DNA of 64,000 bases. Source: Streptomyces sp. NBC_01314 (GTDB lineage: Bacteria; Actinomycetota; Actinomycetes; Streptomycetales; Streptomycetaceae). The notes beneath the pieces are model-generated. The model saw only the letters and a program-made list of their open reading frames with translations, was not told the origin of the DNA and ran no database searches. Shown here piece by piece: positions 17,484-25,531 of the stretch. The stretch lies in assembly GCF_041435215.1 (NCBI RefSeq), contig NZ_CP108394.1:6076001-6140000 (forward strand), written 5' to 3'. Position numbers and translations under genes: made by a program. Within the stretch, counting starts at the first letter, position 1, and each line of letters starts with the position of its first letter.

Positions 17484-17530
17484 AGAGGTCTAGTCCACTA
17501 CGTGGTGTAGACCTTATGGTGTAGACCTCA
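17484..17530. promoter_or_regulatory. Three dre-type DasR operators between nagK and the sugar-binding protein gene
   Basis: Site 1 (17484-17499), AGAGGTCTAGTCCACT, differs at two positions from the dre consensus ASTGGTCTAGACCAST. Sites 2 and 3 share the core TGGTGTAGACCT at 17503-17514 and 17517-17528, a 14-base direct repeat. The GntR-type regulator DasR, released by amino-sugar phosphates, represses nagKA through such sites in Streptomyces. Their position in a 175-base divergent region could also serve the plus-strand gene. Confidence 0.85.
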
Positions 17531-17631
17531 TGGAGAAGTCCGAGAAGTTGAGAGATGGACGGTCTTGAACGCGGGGCCTGTGATTCAGGCTGTTGTGCGC
17601 GGGGCCCGTGCGACAGGTTGGGGCAGTACGA

Positions 17632-18942
17632 GTGGGACAGCGGCAGGGGCAGCGGCGGACGAAGACCGGTGTCAGGAACAACGGAACGGCGGCACAGGCC
17701 GCACTGTCCGCGCTGGGACTGATGGCGACGCTTGCGGGCTGCGGTGCCTCGGAGGCCGACGGCTCCGGCGTCACCCTGAGGCTGGTCGCCGCCGACTACG
17801 GCGACTCCAGGGCCAACAGCTCCCGGAAGTACTGGGACGCGGTGGTGAAGGCGTACGAGAAGAAGACCCCGGGCGTCACGGTCGACGTCAGCGTCCTCTC
17901 CTGGAACGACGTCGACCGCAAGGTCAAGGAGCTGGTCGCCGCGGGTGAGGCGCCCGACATGGCGCAGGCGGGCACGTACGCCGACTACGCCTCGGCCGGC
18001 AGGCTGTACGAGGTCGACGACCTGCTCTCCATCCCCGTCCAGGCCGGTTTCCTCCCCCAGCTCGCCAACTCGGGCGAGGTGCGGCGGGTCGCGTACGGGA
18101 TGCCGTTCGCCGCGTCGACGCGCGTCCTCTTCTACAACAAGAAGCTCTTCGCCGAGGCGGGCATCGACAGCGCCCCGCGCAGCTGGAGCGAGCTGGCGGC
18201 CGATGCCGAGGCCCTCGACAGGGCCGGCGTGAAGACGCCGTACGCGCTGCCGCTCGGCTCCGAGGAGGCCCAGGCCGAGACCATGCAGTGGCTGCTCAGC
18301 GGCGGGGGCGGCTACACCGACGACGTCGGCACCTACCGGCTCGACTCCGACGACAACGTCCGGACCTTCACCTGGCTCAAGGACAAGCTGGTCGACAAGG
18401 GTCTCACCGGGCCGACCGCCCCCGCCGACCTCAACCGTGCCGACGCGTTCGACGCGTTCGCGCGCGGTGAGGTCGGCATGCTCAACGGGCACCCCAGCCT
18501 GATGCGGATGGCCGCCGACGAGGGTGTGGACTACGGCACGGCCGCCATGCCGGGGCGCGACGAGCGGGAGCACGCCACCATGGGGGTCACCGACTGGATG
18601 ATGGCCTTCAAGCAGAACGGCCACCGGGACGAGATCGGTGACTTCCTCGACTTCGTCTACGGCGACGAGAACGTGCTCGACTTCTCCCGTGAGTACGACC
18701 TGCTGCCGGTGACCGCGTCCGCGTCCGAGGAGATGACCGCGGACAAGGACGACGCGGATCTCGGTCCCTTCCTCGACGCGCTGCCCGACGCGGAGCTGTA
18801 CCCCGTCGGCAAGACGTCCTGGGCGGACGTCAGCGCGGCGGTCAAGGAGCAGATAGGGCGGGCGGTGCGGCCCGGGGTGGAGCCGGGGGTTGTGCTGGAG
18901 CAGTTGCAGCAGACGGCGGCGGTTGCGGACCGGGAGGAGTGA
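17632..18942 (+). CDS. ABC transporter sugar-binding lipoprotein
   Basis: 436 residues. The GTG at 17632 gives a basic N-region, a hydrophobic core and the lipobox LAGC with Cys at about residue 37. The mature part is a family-1 solute-binding protein: VTLRLVAADYG, a FYNKKLFAEAGI hinge motif, WSELAADAEAL, and GVTDWMMAFKQNG near the C-terminus. It captures an extracellular carbohydrate for an ABC importer. No permease or ATPase gene is nearby, so it depends on an unlinked transporter (possibly with the shared MsiK ATPase known in Streptomyces). It is divergent from nagKA across dre sites, which suggests an amino-sugar or oligosaccharide ligand. The start is moderately certain; 17593 is an alternative. 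Confidence 0.87.
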   Translation: MGQRQGQRRTKTGVRNNGTAAQAALSALGLMATLAGCGASEADGSGVTLRLVAADYGDSRANSSRKYWDAVVKAYEKKTPGVTVDVSVLSWNDVDRKVKELVAAGEAPDMAQAGTYADYASAGRLYEVDDLLSIPVQAGFLPQLANSGEVRRVAYGMPFAASTRVLFYNKKLFAEAGIDSAPRSWSELAADAEALDRAGVKTPYALPLGSEEAQAETMQWLLSGGGGYTDDVGTYRLDSDDNVRTFTWLKDKLVDKGLTGPTAPADLNRADAFDAFARGEVGMLNGHPSLMRMAADEGVDYGTAAMPGRDEREHATMGVTDWMMAFKQNGHRDEIGDFLDFVYGDENVLDFSREYDLLPVTASASEEMTADKDDADLGPFLDALPDAELYPVGKTSWADVSAAVKEQIGRAVRPGVEPGVVLEQLQQTAAVADREE

Positions 18943-19008
18943 GGGGCGCAGCCCCTGCTTTTCAGGGGCGCGGGGAACTGCGCGAGAAGCCCCACTCGCC
19001 CGCGGCCG
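18943..19008 (+). repeat. Dispersed intergenic repeat, copy B
   Basis: A hairpin GGGGCGCAGCCCC with CTTTT, then CAGGGGCGCGGGGAACTGCG and GAGAAGCCCCACTCGCCCGC. It begins at the stop codon of the sugar-binding protein gene, in the same orientation. Confidence 0.85.
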
Positions 19009-19038
19009 AATGTCACACCCGTCCGTTACCGTCGTCGC

Positions 19039-19266
19039 ATGGAAGAGCTGGCGGCCCGTGAACAGGCGATCCTCGCCGTGGAGCGGCAGGGCTGGGCGGG
19101 GCCCGGGGCCAAGGAACGGGCCATTCGGGAGCGGCTCGGTCTCGCTCCCGTGCGCTACTACCAACTGCTCAACGCCCTGCTCGACGACCCGCGTGCCCTC
19201 GCCCACGACCCGGTCACCGTGAACCGGCTGCGGAGAGTTCGGGAGGCACGCCGGGCAGAGCGATGA
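19039..19266 (+). CDS. DUF3263 small protein
   Basis: 75 residues, fitting the DUF3263 family of short actinobacterial proteins: AAREQAILAVERQGW, then AKERAIRERLGLAPVRYYQ and a basic tail RLRRVREARRAER. The family resembles the DNA-reading helices of sigma-like proteins (a helix-turn-helix in the central part), so DNA binding is plausible but unproven. Its stop overlaps the otsB start as ATGA, indicating coupled translation with trehalose-phosphate phosphatase. Confidence 0.85.
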   Translation: MEELAAREQAILAVERQGWAGPGAKERAIRERLGLAPVRYYQLLNALLDDPRALAHDPVTVNRLRRVREARRAER

Positions 19267-20144
19267 CGGATAGGGTCGGAGGCATGGGCAGCCACAAGGA
19301 CGCAGAGAACCCCAAGGCCACCTTGCCGACACCCGTGACCCCGGCCGGGCGGGACGCGCTGGACGCGATCCTCGACCGTCCCGGCCGTACGGTGATCGCG
19401 CTGGACTTCGACGGCACGCTCGCCCCGATCGTCCCCGACCCCGAACAGGCCCGCGCCCACCCCGACGCGGTCGCCGCACTCGCCGCACTCGCCCCCAAGG
19501 TCGCCTCCGTCGCCGTGGTGACCGGCCGCCCGGCCGGTGTCGCCGTCCGGCACGGCGGCTTCGCCGGCGTCCCCGGTCTGGAGCACCTCGTCGTCCTCGG
19601 CCACTACGGCGCCGAACGCTGGGACGCCGTCACCGGCACGGTCAGCGCTCCCGCCCCGCACCCAGGTGTCGCGGCGGTCCGCGCGGAGCTGCCCGGCTTC
19701 CTCGACAGCGTCGGCGCGTGGCAGGGCACCTGGACCGAGGAGAAGGGCCGGGCGCTTGCCGTCCACACCCGCCGCGCCACCGACCCCCAGGCCGCCTTCG
19801 AAGCGCTGCGCGCCCCGCTCGCCGATCTCGCCGCCCGCCACGGCCTCATCGTCGAACCCGGCCGTCTGGTCCTCGAACTCCGCCCTCCGGGCATGGACAA
19901 GGGCGTCGCCCTCCGCGACTACCTGACGGAGACCGCCGCCGAATGCGTCCTCTACGCCGGCGACGACCTCGGCGACCTCCCCGCCTTCGCCACCATCGAG
20001 AAACTCCGCACGGAGGGCACCCCCGGCCTCCTGGTCTGCAGCGGCAGCACAGAGGTCACGGAGCTGTCGGAGAGAGCGGACCTGGTGGTCGACGGCCCGG
20101 CGGGGGTCGTACACCTGCTGGCAGCCATCGCCGAGCACGTATAG
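19263..20144 (+). CDS. otsB: Trehalose-6-phosphate phosphatase OtsB
   Basis: 293 residues. HAD phosphatase motif I, ALDFDGTLAPI, lies at about 44-54 with the nucleophile Asp. Motif II is VVTGRPAG, motif III is the Lys in GMDKGVALRDYL, and motif IV is YAGDDLGDLPAF. It dephosphorylates trehalose-6-P to trehalose. The ATG at 19263 overlaps the DUF3263 stop; an internal ATG at 19284 has GGAGG only one base away and is less likely. It faces otsA, which lies on the opposite strand 3' to it, so the two trehalose genes are convergent rather than an operon. Confidence 0.92.
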   Translation: MTDRVGGMGSHKDAENPKATLPTPVTPAGRDALDAILDRPGRTVIALDFDGTLAPIVPDPEQARAHPDAVAALAALAPKVASVAVVTGRPAGVAVRHGGFAGVPGLEHLVVLGHYGAERWDAVTGTVSAPAPHPGVAAVRAELPGFLDSVGAWQGTWTEEKGRALAVHTRRATDPQAAFEALRAPLADLAARHGLIVEPGRLVLELRPPGMDKGVALRDYLTETAAECVLYAGDDLGDLPAFATIEKLRTEGTPGLLVCSGSTEVTELSERADLVVDGPAGVVHLLAAIAEHV

Positions 20145-20165
20145 CGAGGGGGCGCGCCAAGTTCT

Positions 20166-20200
20166 GTCAGGGGCGCGGGGAACTGCGCGATCAGCCACGA
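20166..20200 (+). repeat. Dispersed intergenic repeat, copy C
   Basis: GTCAGGGGCGCGGGGAACTG then CGCGATCAGCCACGACGATCC. It is 20 bases past the otsB stop, in the orientation of otsB. Confidence 0.85.
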
Positions 20201-20250
20201 CGATCCCGCACCCGCCCCCAAACAGCTCCCCCGAGCTACTCGGCGCCCCC

Positions 20251-21663
20251 TCACCCCTCCAACGCGCGCAACTGATCCAGGAACCACTGCGTAGGCGGCA
20301 GCGCCGTGGCCGCCGCAGCCAACCGCTTCGTCCGCTCCGCCCGCTCGGCCGCCGGCATGCGCAGCGCCTCGTGCAACGCCCGCGCCGTGGCCACCACGTC
20401 GTAGGGGTTCACCACCAGCGCGTCGTCGCCCAGTTCCTCGTACGCCCCGGCCTCCCGCGACAGCACGAGCGCGCATCCTTCGTCGGTGATGACCGGGACC
20501 TCCTTGGCGACGAGGTTCATGCCGTCCCGGATGGGGTTCACCAGGGCCACGTCCGCGAGCCGGTACGCCGCCAGGGACCGTGCGAAGTCGTCCTTCAGAT
20601 GGAGGATGACCGGGGTCCAGCCCGGCGTCCCGTACCGCTCGTTGATGTCGTCCGCGACCCGCTGGACCTCGGCCATGTAGTCCCGGTACACCGCGAGGTC
20701 CTGCCGCGACGGGTACGCGAAGGCGACGTGCACGACGCGCTCGCGCCAGGACGGCTGGTCGTCGAGGAGCTGCCGGTAGGCGTGCAGGCCGCGCACGATG
20801 TTCTTGGAGAGTTCCGTGCGGTCGACGCGGACGATCGTGCGGCGCGGGGTGCCGTCCGGGGCCGTACCGATCTGCTCCCGCAGCAGGGCGATGCGGTCCT
20901 CGACGTCCGGCTGGTGGGCGCGGGCCCGCAGGAAGTCCGCGTCGGCGCCCAGGCCGTGCACGCCGATCCGGGTGCCGGACGGGTTGCCGGGGCCCAGGAC
21001 GGCGCGACAGCACTCGGTGAACGCGTCCGCCCACCGCTGGGTGAGGAACGCGGCCCGGTCGGCGCCGAGGATGCCGTCGAGCACCTGCGCGGCGATGTCG
21101 TCGGGGAGCAGCCGGAAGTAGTCGACGGGTGCCCACGGGGTGTGCGAGAAGTGGCCGATCCGCAGGTCGGGGCGGAGTTCGCGCAGCATGCGCGGGACCA
21201 GGACCAGGTGGTAGTCCTGGACCAGTACGGCCGCGCCGTCCGCCGCCTCCTGGGCGAGCCCCTCGGCGAAGGCGCGGTTGTACGTCTCGTATGCCGCCCA
21301 CTGGCGCCGGAACTCCGCGTCGAAGACGGGCTCCAGCGGGGTCTGGTAGAGCATGTGGTGCACGAACCAGAGCGTGGAGTTGGCCACGCCGTTGTAGGCG
21401 TCGTGGTGTACGTCGGCGGGGATGTCCAGCATGCGCACGCCGGGCTCGGCGACGCCGCGTCGTACGGCCTCGCGGTCGCCGTCGCCCAGCGCGGAGCACA
21501 CCCAGACGGCGCCGGAGGCCGGGTCGATCGCGGAGAGGCCGGACACGAGGCCGCCTCCGCCTCGCTTGGAGGTGAGGTCGCCGGTCTTCTCGTCCAGCGT
21601 GTAGGTGACGGGTCCCCGGTTGGACGCGACCAGGACCCGGGCCGCGCCGTGCGTTGATGCCAT
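20251..21663 (-). CDS. otsA: Trehalose-6-phosphate synthase OtsA (GT20)
   Basis: 470 residues, normal length. It transfers glucose from a sugar nucleotide to glucose-6-P. The N-terminal donor/acceptor loop SNRGPVTY...KRGGGGLVSGL (about residues 14-45) and the phosphate-contact motif VQDYHLVLVPRML are seen. RVDRTELSKNIVRGL and the C-terminal NPIRDGMNLVAKEVPV with the sugar-nucleotide Glu are also clear. The ATG at 21663 is used; an upstream in-frame TTG at 21672 is possible. The ribosome site is weak. The DNA between it and gpgS contains repeat copy D. Confidence 0.94.
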   Translation of the reverse strand: MASTHGAARVLVASNRGPVTYTLDEKTGDLTSKRGGGGLVSGLSAIDPASGAVWVCSALGDGDREAVRRGVAEPGVRMLDIPADVHHDAYNGVANSTLWFVHHMLYQTPLEPVFDAEFRRQWAAYETYNRAFAEGLAQEAADGAAVLVQDYHLVLVPRMLRELRPDLRIGHFSHTPWAPVDYFRLLPDDIAAQVLDGILGADRAAFLTQRWADAFTECCRAVLGPGNPSGTRIGVHGLGADADFLRARAHQPDVEDRIALLREQIGTAPDGTPRRTIVRVDRTELSKNIVRGLHAYRQLLDDQPSWRERVVHVAFAYPSRQDLAVYRDYMAEVQRVADDINERYGTPGWTPVILHLKDDFARSLAAYRLADVALVNPIRDGMNLVAKEVPVITDEGCALVLSREAGAYEELGDDALVVNPYDVVATARALHEALRMPAAERAERTKRLAAAATALPPTQWFLDQLRALEG

Positions 21664-21764
21664 AGGGCTCAACCTAGCCCGGGGGTTCGGCGGTCAAACG
21701 TGCGGCTCGGCCGTATACAGGAGTGCCTATGGGGGGTGGGGGTGAGGGTGGTGTGGCGGGTGCG

Positions 21765-21812
21765 GGTCCGGTGGGGCTTCTCGCGCAGTTCCCCGCGCCC
21801 CTGAAAGACCAG
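21765..21812 (-). repeat. Dispersed intergenic repeat, copy D
   Basis: On the minus strand it reads TTTCAGGGGCGCGGGGAACTG then CGCGAGAAGCCCCACC (two pieces). It follows the gpgS stop in gpgS orientation and precedes otsA. Confidence 0.85.
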
Positions 21813-21858
21813 TCCCCACCGGACCCGAACCCGCCCACGAACCGAACCCCCCACCCCC

Positions 21859-22827
21859 TCACGCGGCCTTGCGCTCCGCGTACTCCGCGATCTCCACCAT
21901 CGGCTGCCGCTCCTCCAGGTCCACCGAGTACGTCCGGGGCACGAACCCCTCCCGCCCCCGTTCGAACTGTGTCAGGACGGGGCGGATCAGGTGGCCGCGG
22001 GCCAGTCGGAGCTGAGCCGTGCGGTAGATCGCCGCGGACATGCGGCCCAGCGCCTGCCCGTCCTGGTGGCGGTGTTTGCGGACGCCCACGTCGACCTGGG
22101 ACAGGGCGTCGAGGCCGACCAGATGCAGCGCGTCGACCAGCATGCCCAGCTCCACGCCGTAGCCGACGGGGAACGGGAGCTGTTCCAGGAGGGAGCGGCG
22201 GGCCGCGTACTCGCCGCCGAGCGGCTGGACGAAGCCGGCCAGCTGGGGCCAGTGCATGTTGAGGAGGGGGCGGGCCATGAGTTCCGTCACACGGCCGCCT
22301 TGGCCGGCGGCGGAGCCGAGGGGGCGGTCGTACATCGCCTTGACGAGGTCGACACCGGGGTCCGTGAGCAGCGGGCCGACGATCCCGGAGACGAAGTCGG
22401 ACGAGAACTCCTTGAGGTCCGCGTCGATGAAGCAGACGATGTCGCCCGTCGTGACGAGCAGGGAGCGCCACAGGACCTCGCCCTTGCCGGGCACCGCCGG
22501 GATGCGGGGCAGGATCGCGTCGCGGTGGACGACCTTGGCCCCGGCCGCCGCCGCGACCTCGGACGTCCGGTCGGTCGAGCCGGAGTCGACGACCACTATC
22601 TCGTCGACGAGCGGGACCTGCCGCATGAGGTCATGACGGATGATCGCGACGATGTCGCCGACCGTCTCCTCCTCGTTCAGCGCGGGCAGGACGACACTGA
22701 CCGACTGGCCGCCGGCTCGTTTCGCGGCCATGATCTTGTGGAGCGGTCGGTCGGCCATGGACCAGGAGCGGGTGCTCAGCCAGCGCTCGACTTCCTTCAG
22801 CACAGTGCGCGGCTCCTCTGCGTTCAT
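21859..22827 (-). CDS. gpgS: Glucosyl-3-phosphoglycerate synthase GpgS (GT81)
   Basis: 322 residues. The GT-A fold begins with VSVVLPALNEEETVGDIV (about 43-60), the metal/UDP site DADLKEF, an acceptor loop VELGMLVDALHLVGLDAL and the VRKHRHQDGQALGRM block that in GpgS binds donor and 3-phosphoglycerate. It makes glucosyl-3-phosphoglycerate, precursor of the osmolyte glucosylglycerate or of methylglucose lipopolysaccharide. The phosphatase gene (gpgP) is not adjacent. It is next to otsA/otsB, forming a compatible-solute cluster, and is divergent from the riboswitch-controlled thrC-like gene. Confidence 0.9.
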   Translation of the reverse strand: MNAEEPRTVLKEVERWLSTRSWSMADRPLHKIMAAKRAGGQSVSVVLPALNEEETVGDIVAIIRHDLMRQVPLVDEIVVVDSGSTDRTSEVAAAAGAKVVHRDAILPRIPAVPGKGEVLWRSLLVTTGDIVCFIDADLKEFSSDFVSGIVGPLLTDPGVDLVKAMYDRPLGSAAGQGGRVTELMARPLLNMHWPQLAGFVQPLGGEYAARRSLLEQLPFPVGYGVELGMLVDALHLVGLDALSQVDVGVRKHRHQDGQALGRMSAAIYRTAQLRLARGHLIRPVLTQFERGREGFVPRTYSVDLEERQPMVEIAEYAERKAA

Positions 22828-22937
22828 CTCGCGGTTCGGACTGCTCTCTCAACTGTCCTGGCCTTCGGTTACAGTCTTGGACAACGCTGGTGACCATCGC
22901 ATGTCGGTGCTCGTCCGCGTATACAACCAAATACCGC

Positions 22938-23046
22938 TCATCCAGAGGGGCAGAGGGATACGGCCCGATGAAGCCCCGGCAACCCTCCAGCCGGTCTGAC
23001 CACGTTGTCGTGGTGAGGCTCCCGGCTCGGGAAGGTGCCAAATCCG
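22938..23046 (+). promoter_or_regulatory. S-box (SAM-I) riboswitch
   Basis: The conserved SAM-I core is readable: TCATCCAGAGGGGCAGAGGG (P1/P2 5' side), then GCCCGATGAAGCCCCGGCAA and CCCTCCAG, a P3/P4 variable part with CACGTTGTCGTGGTG, and the closing AAGGTGCCAAATCC. A further stem TCACG...CGTGA (23049-23069) lies between aptamer and gene and may be part of the expression platform; no classical terminator is seen, so control may be at translation. The element is 53 bases before the start chosen for the next gene. Confidence 0.92.
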
Positions 23047-23098
23047 TCTCACGGCGAAGTGCGTCGTGAGGAAGATGAGGAGAAAGGGCCTCCCCTCC

Positions 23099-24391
23099 AT
23101 GGCTGCGCAGACTGTTGCAAGCACCACCGATTCCCCCTCCACAGTAGACCTCGGCCCCGCCGCCGCCCTGAGCTGCCGCGAGTGCGGTCACCGCGTTCCG
23201 CTCGGCCCGGTCTTCGCCTGTGAGGAGTGTTTCGGGCCGCTGGAGATCGCGTACGACTACTCCGCCTACGACACGGAAGAGCTGCGCAAGCGGATCGAGT
23301 CGGGCCCCGCGAACATCTGGCGGTACGCGCCCCTGCTGCCCGTCCCGGCCGACGTGGCCACCAAGCCGAACATCAACCCCGGCTGGACCCACCTCGTCAA
23401 GGCCGACAACCTGGCGGCCGCGCTCGGCGTCGACACCGGCAAGCTCTTCATCAAGGACGACTCCGGCAACCCGACGCACTCCTTCAAGGACCGCGTCGTC
23501 GCCCAGGCGCTGGAGGCGGCCCGCGCGTTCGGCTTCACCACCCTCTCCTGCTCCTCCACGGGCAACCTGGCCGGCGCCGTCGGCGCCGCCGCCGCCCGCG
23601 CCGGTCTGCGGTCCTGCGTGTTCATCCCGCACGACCTGGAGCAGGGCAAGGTCGTCATGGCCGCCATCTACGGCGGCGAGCTCGTCGGTATCGAGGGCAA
23701 CTACGACGACGTGAACCGCTTCTGCTCCGAGCTGATCGGCGACCCGGCCGGTGAGGGCTGGGGTTTCGTGAACGTCAACCTGCGGCCGTACTACGCGGAG
23801 GGCTCCAAGACCCTGGCGTACGAGATCTGCGAGCAGCTCGGCTGGCAGCTGCCCGACCAGCTGGTCGTGCCGATCGCCTCCGGGTCGCAGCTCACGAAGA
23901 TCGACAAGGGGCTGCAGGAGCTGATCAAGCTCGGGCTCGTCGAGGACAAGCCGTACAAGATCTTCGGTGCGCAGGCGGAGGGGTGCTCGCCGGTGTCGGT
24001 GGCCTTCAAGGCCGGACACGACGTGGTGCGGCCCCAGAAGCCGAACACGATCGCCAAGTCGCTCGCGATCGGCAACCCGGCGGACGGGCCGTACGTGCTC
24101 GACATCGCGCGGCGGACCGGTGGGGCCGTGGAGGACGTGACGGACGAGCAGGTCGTCGAGGCGATCAAGCTGCTCGCGCGGACGGAGGGGATCTTCGCGG
24201 AGACCGCCGGCGGGGTGACCGTCGGGGTGGCGAAGAAGCTGATCGAGGACGGGCTTCTCGACCCGACGCTGACCACGGTCGTTCTCAACACCGGTGATGG
24301 CCTGAAGACGCTCGACGCGGTGGCCGGGACGGGACTGACCGCGACCATTCGGCCCAGCCTTGATTCGTTCCGTGCGGCCGGTCTCGCGTAA
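23099..24391 (+). CDS. thrC: Threonine synthase (ThrC-family PLP enzyme); possibly an O-phosphohomoserine sulfhydrylase
   Basis: 430 residues, fold-type II PLP enzyme. An N-terminal Cys4 knuckle (CRECGH...CEECFGPL) at about 21-42 is followed by the PLP Lys in HSFKDR at about residue 130. The phosphate loop SSTGNLAGAVGAAAA and TVVLNTGDGLKTL at the C-terminus match threonine synthase, which turns O-phosphohomoserine into threonine. Context is unusual: a SAM riboswitch controls it and a sulfur-carrier gene follows, so sulfur assimilation into homocysteine from the same substrate is a real alternative. The ATG at 23099 has AAAGGG 10 bases upstream; 23066 or 23075 are alternative starts beside GAGGA. 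Confidence 0.88.
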   Translation: MAAQTVASTTDSPSTVDLGPAAALSCRECGHRVPLGPVFACEECFGPLEIAYDYSAYDTEELRKRIESGPANIWRYAPLLPVPADVATKPNINPGWTHLVKADNLAAALGVDTGKLFIKDDSGNPTHSFKDRVVAQALEAARAFGFTTLSCSSTGNLAGAVGAAAARAGLRSCVFIPHDLEQGKVVMAAIYGGELVGIEGNYDDVNRFCSELIGDPAGEGWGFVNVNLRPYYAEGSKTLAYEICEQLGWQLPDQLVVPIASGSQLTKIDKGLQELIKLGLVEDKPYKIFGAQAEGCSPVSVAFKAGHDVVRPQKPNTIAKSLAIGNPADGPYVLDIARRTGGAVEDVTDEQVVEAIKLLARTEGIFAETAGGVTVGVAKKLIEDGLLDPTLTTVVLNTGDGLKTLDAVAGTGLTATIRPSLDSFRAAGLA

Positions 24392-24412
24392 GGCCCGGTA
24401 GTCGTTCGTCTG

Positions 24413-24511
24413 CGGGTCCGTGGGGGCTGGTCGCGCCCACGCGGCGGTAGCCGCACATCCAGCACAGCCCCGCGCCCCTGAAGGGCCGGCACAGCCCCGC
24501 GCCCCTGAAGA
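24413..24511 (-). repeat. Dispersed intergenic repeat, copy H
   Basis: Contains the 35-base segment identical to copy G (24421-24455), then two tandem ACAGCCCCGCGCCCCTGAAG units at about 24473-24510. It is the only clear copy lying antisense to the gene before it (thrC). Confidence 0.85.
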
Positions 24512-24541
24512 GGCGCTGCACCCGACCGGAGGTCGTAAGTC

Positions 24542-24817
24542 ATGAGCGTCAACGTCCGTATCCCCACCATCCTTCGTACCTACACCGGCGGTAAGGCCGA
24601 GGTGAGTGCCGAAGGTGCGACTCTCGCCGAGGTCATCGCCGATCTGGAGAAGAACCACAACGGGATCGCCGCCCGGGTTCTGGATGATCAGGGCAAGTTG
24701 CGGCGGTTCGTGAATGTGTACGTGAATGACGACGATGTCCGGTTCGAGCAGGGGCTGGAGACGGTCACGCCGGACGGCGCGGGCGTGTCGATCATTCCCG
24801 CGGTCGCCGGTGGCTGA
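24542..24817 (+). CDS. MoaD/ThiS/CysO-type sulfur-carrier protein
   Basis: 91 residues with a ubiquitin-like beta-grasp pattern (VNVRIPTILRTYTGG at the start, FVNVYVNDDDVRF in the middle) and the invariant C-terminal Gly-Gly (IIPAVAGG). In this family the C-terminal Gly is adenylylated and turned into a thiocarboxylate that donates sulfur. It resembles CysO (partner of the CysM cysteine synthase) more than molybdopterin MoaD. It is downstream of the thrC-like gene on the same strand (150 bases apart, with repeat copy H between). GGAGGTCG lies 7 bases before the ATG. A strong terminator follows, so the riboswitch may control both genes. Confidence 0.88.
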   Translation: MSVNVRIPTILRTYTGGKAEVSAEGATLAEVIADLEKNHNGIAARVLDDQGKLRRFVNVYVNDDDVRFEQGLETVTPDGAGVSIIPAVAGG

Positions 24818-24877
24818 CCGCCGATCAGTACCGGTCGGTAGTAACCGTCGGTAACTTCGATTACCGAGAGTTCATCG

Positions 24878-24914
24878 AATTGCCCCCTCCGCGAGAGAAG
24901 CGGAGGGGGCAATT
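24878..24914 (+). terminator. Rho-independent-type hairpin after the sulfur-carrier gene
   Basis: A perfect 15-base stem AATTGCCCCCTCCGC / GCGGAGGGGGCAATT with loop GAGAGAA, followed by CTCTATGG. It ends the thrC-like/sulfur-carrier unit. Confidence 0.92.
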
Positions 24915-25279
24915 CTCTATGGTTGAGCACGGTACAGTTGGGGAAGCCGGTCCGATCGCCCTACTGATTTCATGCCGGGCGCATATCCGATCGAGCCGAG
25001 CGCCCTATATGAAGTAGCCAAAGTGTGTATGCCTTTTGCGTACTTCTTCCCTTTTGTGGGGCCCGACTTGCCCTGAATTCAGGCGAATTGTTCGTACATT
25101 CCCGACCGGTCGTGTCCAGAATTCTCGTCCGATTGACCTGTTGCAGAGGGCAGTTGGACAGATACATTCGGCCGCGGTCGACGCGTTCCGGCGCACACCC
25201 CCAACCGTTGGGGGGTGAGGTCTGACCCGGATCCGCGAAGTGTGGATCTGTGCAAGGGCCAGTAATAGGGGAGTTAGGC
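24915..25279 (+). other. 365-base low-GC promoter/leader of the cold-shock gene
   Basis: No gene is seen. The stretch is AT-richer than its surroundings and includes a 12-base palindrome CCTGAATTCAGG (25072-25083), an ATTGACCTG (-35-like) element near 25132, and a hairpin CACCCCC-AACCGTT-GGGGGGTG at 25196-25217. A long structured 5' leader is expected for cold-shock mRNAs. The exact promoter cannot be fixed by eye. Confidence 0.6.
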
Positions 25280-25486
25280 ATGGCTCAGGGCACCGTCAAG
25301 TGGTTCAACGCGGAGAAGGGGTACGGCTTCATCGCGGTCGACGGTGGTGCGGATGTATTCGTCCACTACAGCGCGATTCAGATGGACGGTTACCGCACCC
25401 TGGAAGAGGGCCAGCGGGTCGAGTTCGAGATCTCGCAAGGCCAGAAGGGGCCGCAGGCGGACATGGTCCGACTCGCGGTCGGCTGA
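25280..25486 (+). CDS. csp: Cold-shock domain protein (CspA family)
   Basis: 68 residues, the standard 7-kDa size. Both RNA-binding motifs are present: RNP1 KGYGFI at about 16-21 and RNP2 VFVHY at about 29-33, after the canonical GTVKWFN start. It binds single-stranded nucleic acid and prevents RNA structure at low temperature; Streptomyces carry several paralogues. GGGGAG lies 6 bases before the ATG. It has a long leader and its own perfect terminator. Confidence 0.96.
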   Translation: MAQGTVKWFNAEKGYGFIAVDGGADVFVHYSAIQMDGYRTLEEGQRVEFEISQGQKGPQADMVRLAVG

Positions 25487-25531
25487 AGTAACGCGCCGGG
25501 TTTAACGCAGCGACGTTCTTCGTTCTTCATG

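Noticed and set aside
16468..19488. Very long minus-strand open frame upstream of nagA, over 1,000 codons
   Set aside because: It runs antisense through the sugar-binding protein, DUF3263 and otsB genes and reads as Arg/Gly/Pro-rich low complexity, a consequence of high GC. The nagA start at 16467 has a strong ribosome site.
25196..25217. CACCCCC/GGGGGGTG hairpin as a terminator
   Set aside because: It lies in the cold-shock leader upstream of the gene, and nothing upstream would need it. It may be leader structure instead.
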